Shown: positions 55,180-64,000 of the stretch, in pieces
How the letters are laid out: each line of letters starts with the position of its first letter
Position numbering within the stretch: position 1 is the stretch's first letter
From: Protea cynaroides
Taxonomy: Eukaryota > Streptophyta > Magnoliopsida > Proteales > Proteaceae
Reading direction: 5' to 3'
DNA: 64,000 nt
Assembly: GCA_028583415.1 (NCBI GenBank)
Contig: CM053272.1
Coordinates: 72,519,439 to 72,583,438 of the forward strand
The notes under the pieces: generated by a model
The model's input: only the letters and a program-made list of their open reading frames with translations
The model's database searches: none
What the model was told of the DNA's origin: nothing
Position numbers and translations under genes: made by a program

Positions 55180-57507
55180 TGTCACACCCCAAATTCTGAA
55201 CCAACTAGATTGGTGTGAGTGAACTGTCACTAAAACAATGGTTCACACTAGGATCTAGAATAGACCGTGTTCACTTATACAAACCATTGCACAAAACCAC
55301 AATCAGAATATAAATAGTACAGCGGAAGTCTTTAAATAATGAACTGAGAATCTATTGATAAATTTAAATAAAATATCCAATTATTCAAATCCAATCATAA
55401 AATATAATATCCTTACATCTCTTGAAAAGTCAACTGAAAATAACTGAAACGAATAAATAAAATCAATCAAAGGTACACACAGAAAGGGCACTCGCATGAA
55501 GCGTCATGCTTGTCCTCTCCTGCCTGCACACCCAGAGCAGCAACATCACCATACGTCGGAGCGTTCATATAGTCATCCACTGTGTATCCTGCATCAACAT
55601 CTAAAAATAATGCGTACACAAAGGGTGAGCTCACAACTTAGCTCAGTAAGACAATCAGACAGTTTCACAATATTATGCATTAGTAACAATCATTTTATGC
55701 TGTGGTCTGGTTTAAGTTTGCAATGTGCTATAGAAAAGTTTGGTGGCCCCCGTACCTCTATACACGAGTGTGTGGCACCTCATGGATCACACCACCATTG
55801 GCCCACATGCACCCATCATGGAATAGAGATAGAGCTAAGATATCCCCGTACCTCCCCTGATGCTCTACCCATACCAGTACCTAAGCCCCTACTGGCCAGG
55901 CTTGCAAACTGGGCTTGCAACTAACCAATCCTATATGTCATCAATGTAGGCTCTATCCCAACACAGCCATCTACGGCATAGAGATAGAGCTAAGGCATCC
56001 CCGTACCTCCCCTGATACCCTATCCGCAACCAACACCCTAGGATAGAACAATACGCAGGTAGACCCTATCCCAATATAACTCCCTACGGCATAGAGATAG
56101 AGCTAAAGCATCGTGGACAAACCAACGTCGACCTCGGAGACCACAGTGCCACATAACCATGGCCAGGCCAACATCAACATCGGAGACCACCGTACCAAGA
56201 CCTTCCCCTGATGCCCCACTTGTACCAAGCATGCTGAAATAGAATACTACAAAAGGTGCCAGTGTGAGGAATGATCCTAGGCTCCATGCCCCACTCCACA
56301 CACAAACGAAAACAATCACATCCTATCAATGCATGAACAATAATAATAACTGAAAGTAAAGGATGGCATGTGAATATGCACAAACATCACATCATATATG
56401 TTCAGGTTATTAACAACGATTTACTGTCCATTAATTATTAGGGTTTAGGTCAGAATCCCTTACCTGATGCTCGTTTGATAGCTTGCTCCACGTCGCAAGA
56501 TCCAAACGTGCTATCACAATGTTCTACATAATATTAGGGTTCAATTAAAATAGTTTCTTAGGGTTTACGTTGGTCGAAAAACCAACGAAGTTAAAAAAAT
56601 ACACTCACAGAGCTGACCGGTGGTATCTACCGGTCGCAATTCTGTGGGGAAAACTGGTGACCGGTATGGTCAGCCGGTCCCCACAGACCAGCCCCCGGAA
56701 GGTACCGGTGGCAACATACCGGCCACACAGGGTGCAACCGGTATAGTCGACCGGTACATCTCCGGAAGACCATACTTTGGGTTTTTCGACCGCCGTCGAT
56801 CATTCTCCATGGATTTCCAGGGTTTCTCCTATCCATTCTAAGTCTGAGTTTTGAGTTAGAGTTACCTCCAACTCATTCAAGTCTAGTTTAGATGAATATC
56901 ATCCTAGAACTCGAATCTAGGGTTTGACGGCAAATTAGGGTTTAATGGCCAATTAGGGTTTTAGATCAATACCTACTTTGCATGGTATTGATCCACCCAC
57001 ACAACTATCCTAAAGTCATAGAGTAAGAAGAATGATTAAAACACTTACCATCGACTGGCGTAAGGTGACCGTTGTCGAACGGCAATGGCGGCACCTCCTT
57101 CTTCTTCCTAGCTTCTTCTCCTTTCCAACCTCCTTCTCTTCTCTAGGGTTTATGAGAGATAATGGAAAGGATTTGAGGAGGTTTAAGGGTGTTTATATAG
57201 ACTAGGATTAGGGTTTAGTAACCCTATTAGGATTAGGAAAGTCCAGGTATTAGGGTTTAGGAAAGTGGGACCCGTAGAGTTCAATTTTCGAATCTCCGTA
57301 GTCAGCTGCGCAGAGCTGACCTGTCGACCGGTACCAAGACCGGTATCATCGACTGGTCAACATAAAATAATGATTATTTGACCGTCTTTGATCCAATTTC
57401 GTACCTATTTGTCATCCGCTCGCCCCGTCTGGCTCGGTGTTGATCGGAACACCTGTTACGACATGAAATCAAGGTTTAGACCAGGTTCACGAAGTGCGGG
57501 TCTTACA
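55180..57507 (-). repeat. LTR F1 (2328 bp, uninterrupted)
   Basis: The complete - strand LTR of the F family is the reference for rebuilding F0. Ends are TGTAAGACCC (57507) and TTGGGGTGTGACA (55180). The TATA box is at 57192-57199. ACCGGT clusters are at 57325-57365 and 56615-56760. AGAGATAGAGCTAA motifs are at about 55823, 55979 and 56094. Confidence 0.93.
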
Positions 57508-57631
57508 ACTCCCCCACCCTTAAAAGAAATTTCGTCCCTGAAATTTGCATGTAGGTTTCACAACTCAATTCATCGACTTAGTTAAGTGCAATATGGTATG
57601 TGGACAGAGCCCGAGCGCTCTGATACCAAGT
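57508..57631 (-). mobile_element. Second 124-bp internal stub, between LTRs F1 and F2
   Basis: It has the same length and the same deletion join as 55056-55179, differing by only a few bases. The PBS reads GCTCTGATACCA (57616-57627). The shared join shows both stubs descend from one deletion event. Confidence 0.9.
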
Positions 57632-58597
57632 TGTCACACCCCAAATTCTGAACCAACCAGAATGGTGTGAGTGAATCGTCACTGAACCAACGGTTCACAC
57701 GAGGATCTCGAATAGACCGTGCCCACTCATACAAACCATTGCATAACCACAATCAGAATATAAATAGTATAGCGGAAGTCTTTAAGTAAATGAACTGAGA
57801 ATCTATTGATAAATTTAAATAAAATATCCAATTATTCAAATTCAATCATAAAATATAATATCCTTACATCGCTTTAAAAGTCAACTGAAAATAACTGAAA
57901 CGAATAAATAAATCAATCAAAGGTACATGCAGAAAGGGCACTCGCAAGAAGCGTCATGCTCGTCCTCTCCTGCCTGCACACCCAGAGCAGAACATCACCA
58001 TACGTCGGAACGTTCATAAAGTCATCCACCATGTATCCTGCATCAACATTTAAAAACAATGTGTATACAAAGGGTGAGCTCACAACTTAACTCAGTAAGA
58101 CAATCAGACAGTTTCACAATATTATGCATGAGTAACAATCATTTTATATTGTGGTCTGGTTTAAGTTTGCAATGTGCTACAGAAAGGTTTGGTGGCCCCC
58201 GCACCTCTATACACGAGTGTGTGGCACCTAATGGATCACACCATCATTGGCCCACATGCACCCATCATGGAATAGAGATAGAGGTAAGATATTCCCATAC
58301 CTCCCCTGATGCTCTACCCATACCAGTACCTAAGCCCCTACTGGCCAGGGCTCGCAAACTGGGCTCGCAACTAACCAATCCTATATGTCATCAATGTAGG
58401 CTCTATCCCAGCACAGCCGTCTAGGGCATAGAGATAGAGCTAAGGCATCCTCGTACCTCCCCTGATACCCTATCCGCAATCAACACCCTAGGATAGAACA
58501 ATACGCAGGTAGACCCTATCCCAACATAACTCCCTACGGCATAGAGATAGAGCTAAAGCATCATGGACAAGCCAGCGTCGACCTCGGAGACCACAGT
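57632..58597 (-). repeat. LTR F2, truncated by H
   Basis: It is collinear with F1 from TGTCACACCCC to GAGACCACAGT, where LTR H starts. ACAGT (58593-58597) is the expected target duplication of H; the other copy is right of the window. Confidence 0.9.
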
Positions 58598-60077
58598 TGT
58601 AAGACCCGTGTCAATCTAACCCGGTCTTACCACCTTGAACCTGGTTTACCCATCATGGTTGAGTCAAATGGACCAAGGGCGTGAAGGAGTTCGAGATCCC
58701 AGGTATCAAATCGACCCAAAAACACTTAATTTGAAGGGAGGGTCGCATACCCAGCTAAGCAGGGTCGGACCTCCCAAAGCAGAAAGTCAGACCCTCAATT
58801 TCGAAGGGAGGGTCGGACATCTTGAACCCTAGGGTCGACGGGATCATCGACCCTCCCATCGACCCTCGGTTACCGTAAGATATAGAAATTAGAAAATTTC
58901 CTAATTTTTGATTGGGATTCTTTCCTAATCTCAATAGGACTTATTTAGGATGTTCCTACTCTATTTAAAGGACATTCCTAAACCTCTTTCACTCCTTTTC
59001 ACAACCCTAATCGAATTGAGAGAAAGAGAAGAGAAGGAAAAGAGGAAGAACAGAAGCAAGGAAGAAATTTAGCCAAAAGAGAAGAGTTGCAGAGAAGGAG
59101 TATTCTTCTCAGGTATGGATACTAATTCCATGAGTTTCTACAGACCTTAGGTTAGATATTGATGAGAGTGTGATCTCGGAGAAACCCAAACATCAACCCA
59201 TGGTTAGGTTTTCATGGGAAACCATGGGGGATTACATGAAAGCTATCTAGGTGGATTATACATGGTTTCAGACCATGGAATGAATGTAGAATGGAATGTA
59301 GGAGCAAGCCATAGGATCCCAAGCACGAAGAATGGACTAAAAGAGGGAACTGGACCAAAGTGCACCGAGGGTCGCACCGAGGGTCGATGACCATCCGACC
59401 CTAGGTGATACTGACCATCGACCCTCAGTGTTCGGGAAGTTCAGAGTTTGGGGAGGGTCGCACCGAGGGTCGATCATGACTCCGACCCTACCTCCGACCC
59501 TCAGTTGATAGAATGGTTTTTAAATTGAGAATTAATTCTAATTAAATTCTATTAACTTTGTTAGGTCTTCTAGCAATACAACAACAATATAAAGGTGATT
59601 ATAAAGCTTGGAAAAGTATCTATTAGCAAGCTAAGGTGAGGAAACAGAACTCTAAACTAATTGCTTAATAATAAACTATTTTTTATTTCTTGAGTCCAAT
59701 GCCATGCTTGATTCTATGCGAATATGTTTGTAATGTGCATACAACATGTCATCCAATATTTCTATTATTGTTCATGCATATTTATTTTATTGTTTATAAC
59801 ATGATGATGATGATGATGATAGGAATAAGCATGTGATTGTATGTGTGTGGTTGGTGTACTTGATGCGAGCGAGTATCAGGGGAGGTGTAGTGAGAACGTC
59901 AATAAACGTTAACCTTTGGCGGGTCTCAGCACTTTAGCTCTATCTCTAACTCAAGTCTTGTGCATTAGCATCGTCGTATCGCCATTACTTTAGCAGAACT
60001 ATTATGTCGTAGGGTATCAGGGTAGGTGGTCTCGGTCCTTGTAGTCTCTGACTCTACCGGGGGGCCTTAGCTCTATC
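58598..60077 (+). repeat. LTR H, 5' 1480 bp (interrupted by I)
   Basis: It starts TGTAAGACCCG on the + strand. It has GGGTCG/CGACCC motif clusters at 58735-58865 and 59360-59510, a TATA-like box TATTTAAA at 58962-58969, a GA-rich leader, a GAT microsatellite near 59803 and an AGCTCTATCT motif near 59936. Element I is inserted at 60078. H belongs to the same family as the LTR of I. Whether it is a solo LTR or part of an element cannot be seen. Confidence 0.88.
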
Positions 60078-62389
60078 TGTCACACCCCAATTCTGCACTA
60101 TTCAGAATGATGTGATGAACCGCTAATAAACCAACGGTTCAACCAAGATCTCAAATAGGCTATCCCCACGTTATCTAAACTTACACACATCCGTAATCAT
60201 AATCAGAGTAAATACACACTAGCGGAAGTCTTATAATAACATGAACTGAGAAACTAAAATGATATTAATAATTTAATAGCAAATTATTCTGTTTTCAACT
60301 GAGACATAAATATTTAAGTACCAAATACATGTCTTAATAAATCCAATAAAGAAATCTATAAAATATCTAATCAAATACAGACGAGTTGCACTCGCAAGAG
60401 GAGTCGTGTGTATCCACTTCAGCTTCAGCTTCCATCGTTGCCATGTTCCCGTACGCAGACGCATTCACATAGTCTTCAATGGTATAACCTGCATCATCAA
60501 CTAAAAATATTCGACGTCGAAGGGTGAGCACACATCACGGCTCAATGAGTAGCCAAAACAATGCAACAATACATATACATGCAAATCAATTTATAACTTT
60601 GGTCCGGTTTATAAGTTTGCAGTATGCAATAGAAAGGTTTAGGTAGCCAAAGGTCGCGTTTATTGACCCCGCCTCTATACACGAGTGTGTGACGTCACCT
60701 GAAGATCACGTTTATCGTCAACTCACATGCACCCAATCATGAACATTATATAACAAAGATTACGTTTATTGCTATATAGTACCATACCAACACGCAAGCC
60801 CCTGCTGGCGAGGGCTGCAAACTGGGCTCGCAACTAACCAATCCTAATGCCAAAAAGTGTATCCAAGGCCTCACCCCAGCATCCCTCAGAATGTCCATAG
60901 AGATAGAGCTAAGGCCCCCCGGTAGAGTCAGAGACTATAAGGACCGAGACCACCTCCCCTGATACTCTATGACATAATAGTTCTGCTAAAGTAATGGCGA
61001 TACGATGATGCTAATGCACAAGACTTGAGTTAGAGATAGAGCTAAAGTACTGACACCCGCCAAAGGTTAACGTTTATTGACGTTCTCATCACACCTCCCC
61101 TGATACTCGCTCGCATCAAGTACATCAATCACACACATACAAGCACTTGCCTATTCCTATCATCATCATCGTCATCATGTTATAAACAATAAAGTAAATA
61201 TGCATGAACAAATAATAGAATTATTGGATGGCATGCTGTATGCACATTACAAACATATTCGCATAGAATCAAGCATGGCATAGGACTCAAGAAATAGAAA
61301 ACAGTTTTTCTTATTAACCAATTTAGTTTGGAGTTCTGGTTCCTCACCTTAGCTTGCTAATAGATACTTTTCCAAGCTTTAGAATCACCTTTACAATGTT
61401 ATTATATTGCTAGAAGACCTAACAAAGTCGATAGAATTTAATTAGAATTAATTCCAAATTTAAAAACCATTCTGTTAACTGAGGGTCGGAGGTAGGGTCG
61501 GAGTCCTGATCGACCCTGGGTGCGACCCTCCCCAGATTCTGAACTTCCCGAACACTGAGGGTCGATGGTCAGGAACACCTAGTGTCGGATGGTCATCGAC
61601 CCTCGGTGCGACCCTCTGGGCACTTTGGTCTAATTCCCTCTTTTAATCCATTCTTCGTGTTTGGAATCCTATGGCTTGCTCCTACATTCCATTCTACATG
61701 CATTCCATGGTCTGAAACCATGTATAACCCACCTAGATAGCTTTCATGCATTCTTCTATGGTTTTCCATGGAAACCTAACCATAGATTGATGGTTTGGGT
61801 TTCTCCGAGATCACACTCTCAACAATAACTAACCTAAGGTCTGTAGAAACTCATGGAATTAGTATCCATACCTGAGAAGATTACTTTTTCTCTGAAATTC
61901 TACTCCTTTTTGCTAAGTTCTCTTCCTTGCCTTTCTTCTTCCTCTTTTCCTTCTCCTCTCTTTCTCTCAATTCAATTAGGGTTGTGAAAGGAGTGAAAGT
62001 GGCTTAGGGACGTCCTTTAAATAGAGTAGGAACATCCTAAAATAAGTCCCTTTGAGATTAGGAAAGAATCCCAATCGAAAATTAAGAAATTTCCTAATTT
62101 TATTTTCTTACGGCAACCAAGGGTCGATGGGAGGGTCGATGATCCCGTCGACCCTAGGGTCCTAAGTTGTCCGACCCTCCATTCAAAACTGAGGGTCTGA
62201 CTTTCTGTTTTGGGAGGTCCGACCCTGCTTAGCTGGGTATGCGACCCTTCCCCTATTTTAAGTGTTTTTGGGTCTATTTGATACCTGAGATCTCGATCTC
62301 CTTCACGTCCTTGGTCCATTTGAATCGACCATGATGGGTAAACCTGGTTCAATGTGGTAAGACCGGGTTAGATTGACACGGGTCTTACA
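60078..62389 (-). repeat. 3' LTR of element I (2312 bp)
   Basis: On the - strand it starts TGTAAGACCCG (62389) and ends TTGGGGTGTGACA (60078). The TATA-like box is at 62016-62023. Clusters of GGGTCGA/CGACCCT lie at 62105-62250 and 61480-61620. The purine tract AAGTTGGGGGGAGT (62390-62403) is single, unlike in A, F and G. Bases 60902-62389 are the inverted counterpart of H. Confidence 0.93.
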
Positions 62390-62401
62390 ACTCCCCCCAA
62401 C

Positions 62402-62722
62402 TTATAAAAATTTCATCCTTGAAATTGTACGTACCTTCTGAATCAAATAAGTGAGGGTATTGCTTCCGCATAGCATTTTCTTTTCCCATGTAATTTCTTC
62501 CATGTCTCTACTTTTCCATGTGACCTTAACATAGTAGATATCTCTGTTGCGTAGACGTTGAACCTTTCGACTAGTGATTTCTATTGGTGTTACTTCGAAT
62601 GTTAAATCATCAATCAATTCTGGCAAATCCACTGTCAAAACATGCGTTGGGTCTTTGACATACTTCTTCAATAGGGAAATGTGAAATATGTCATGCACAC
62701 TTGACATAGATGGTGGAGTGCT
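62402..62722 (-). pseudogene. Chromodomain end of element I pol
   Basis: It is open from 62707: SSVHDIFHISLLKKYVKDPTH, then LTFEVTPIEITSRKVQRLRNRDIYYVKVTW and MEEITWE. A slip near 62480 changes the frame so that the usual AMRKQYPHL reads differently. Just upstream a stop (in VAYQLAL) and a one-base loss separate it from integrase. The chromodomain is the targeting module of the lineage. The first two strands look normal. Confidence 0.85.
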
Positions 62723-62724
62723 AA

Positions 62725-63945
62725 CTAATAAGCCACTTTTCCACGCTTAGCTGAAATTTCATATGGCCCGACATATTTTGGACTTAGTTTCCCTTTCTGT
62801 CCGAACCTCTTCAATCCTCGCATAGGCGATACCTTCAAAAATACTTTATCACCTACGGCGAACTCCAGATCTCTGCGTCGAGTATCTGCATATTGCTTCT
62901 GACGGTTCTGAGCCATTCTCACTCTTTCCTTGATAATGTCGACCACTCGGCAAGTCTCTTCAACAAATTCCGGTTCAACAATACTATGTTCTCCAACTTC
63001 GTTCCAAAACAAAGGAGTTCGACACTTTCTGCCATACAGTGCCTCATAAGGTGACATCTGTATAGTAGCCTGATAGCTATTGTTATAAGCGAACTCGGTC
63101 ATTGGTAACTTTTCATCCCATGATCCTTTGAAATCAATTACACATGCTCGTAGCATATCTTCTAGAATCTGAATTGTACGCTCTGACTGTCCGTCTGTCT
63201 GTGGGTGGAATGCAGTACTGAACTTCAACGTTGTGCCCATAGCCTTTTGCAATCCTTCCCAAAACTTGGAAGTAAATCGTGGATCTCTATCCGATACAAT
63301 GCTTTCTGGAACACCATGTAATCGAACAATATTATCCACATACAGCTTCGCTAACCATTCCAGTGTATACTGAGGTCGTATAGGTATAAAACGAGCTGTT
63401 TTAGTCAGACGGTCCACAATCACCCAAACTGCGTCAAGTACTCGAGGAGTCAATGGTAGTCCCGTGACGAAGTCCATAGTGATGCAGTCCCATTTCCATG
63501 CTGGTTCCGGTAATGGTTGTAACAGTCCTGCGGGTCTTTGTCGTTCAGCCTTTACTTTTTGACAATTTAGGCATTGAGATACGAACTTAGCTACATCTGC
63601 TTTCATTCCCCTCCACCAATATAGTTTCTTTAGATCATGATACATTTTTGTACTTCCAGGATGTATCGAATAGATGGTGGTGTGGGCTTCCTTCATCAGT
63701 CGGTGTCTAATGTCTACACTTTCTGTTTCAGGTTCACATATTCTTCCTTTGTATCTCAGTACCTTCTCGTCATCCAAGGTGAACTCAGGGTTGGTCCTAC
63801 ATTTCTCAATATCTTCTTGTACTGTTCTCAGATAAGGATCTGCTTTGATAGCTATCTTCACTTCATCCACTATATCCGGTATAATCTTCAATGCCACGAA
63901 CATATTCAAAAAACCGATGAATAAACCCTTGGTTGGCTGATCCAT
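62725..63945 (-). pseudogene. Integrase of element I (406-codon open frame)
   Basis: It is well preserved. The zinc finger is H88, H95, C125, C128, and the catalytic triad is D158 (TMDF), D219 (VSDRD) and E255 (GQSERT) with 35 residues between the last two. EALYGRKCRTP is at 301-311, followed by GDKVFLKVSPMRGLKRF and the YVGPYEI block. It would insert cDNA in the nucleus. The Met at the start is incidental: upstream (63946-64000) the reading continues in another frame (VFNHGNEQHVIDTMDG) toward RNase H, so a frameshift lies near 63940. The frame ends at a TAG in the GKVAYQL motif. Among the integrases here it is the closest to C. Confidence 0.92.
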
Positions 63946-64000
63946 CCATTGTATCTATCACATGCTGCTCATTGCCGTGATTGAATACCATTCTGGTAGT

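Larger units (their letters stand above)
60078..64000 (-). mobile_element. Element I: Ty3/gypsy Del/Tekay-type chromovirus, 3' part (runs off the window)
   Basis: The 3' LTR, purine tract, chromodomain and integrase are read on the - strand. The insertion point is within LTR H at GCTCTATC. RNase H, RT, gag and the other LTR must lie right of the window. Confidence 0.93.

Overview
The window is plant nuclear DNA made almost entirely of nested LTR retrotransposons, and I found no ordinary host gene, rRNA, tRNA or CRISPR array. Most elements are Ty3/gypsy chromoviruses of the Del/Tekay type: the pol order is protease, reverse transcriptase, RNase H, integrase and a C-terminal chromodomain, the LTRs are about 2.3-2.4 kb, and the primer-binding site matches the 3' end of initiator tRNA-Met (TGGTATCAGAGC). 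AAACCCTAA/TTTAGGG motifs, a decayed L1-type LINE and two Tat/Ogre-looking long LTRs also fit a flowering plant; the species cannot be named from sequence alone. Every coding region is damaged to some degree, as expected of old heterochromatin.

Layout. Element A (+ strand, 1-7549, 5' end outside the window) sits inside element B (- strand, 7550-11702 and 27647-32676; its 3' end lies left of the window). Element C (+ strand, 11703-27646) is also inserted in B, in its gag gene, and C is itself split in its RT/RNase H region by D (19106-23087), a probable 4-kb solo LTR of another lineage. To the right of B is a LINE remnant (about 32840-33960). From 34302 a second stack begins: LTR F0 (- strand) is split by E (34312-40654, repeat-rich, with a 500-N assembly gap) and by G (42474-54545), the best preserved element. 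F0 is followed by a 124-bp internal stub, LTR F1, a second 124-bp stub and LTR F2. F2 is interrupted by LTR H (+ strand, from 58598), and H by element I (- strand, from 60078), which runs off the right edge.

How the genes work together. In each chromovirus gag forms the particle, protease processes it, RT and RNase H copy the RNA from the tRNA-Met primer, and integrase with its chromodomain inserts the copy. In B, C and G an additional gene lies between the primer-binding site and gag and is read in the opposite direction. It encodes a protein of about 410-425 residues resembling the domain annotated in databases as putative plant transposon protein. In all three copies its start codon sits 5-6 bases after a candidate 3' splice site, downstream of a conserved GTAAGT or GTATG donor. 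A trace of its 3' end survives in A.

Most notable: the spliced antisense gene and its possible shared divergent promoter with gag; the LTR-stub-LTR-stub-LTR array; a 19-copy array of palindromic telo-box units in E; family-specific palindromic motif clusters at matching positions in every LTR; and a 1.5-kb inverted repeat made by H and I.
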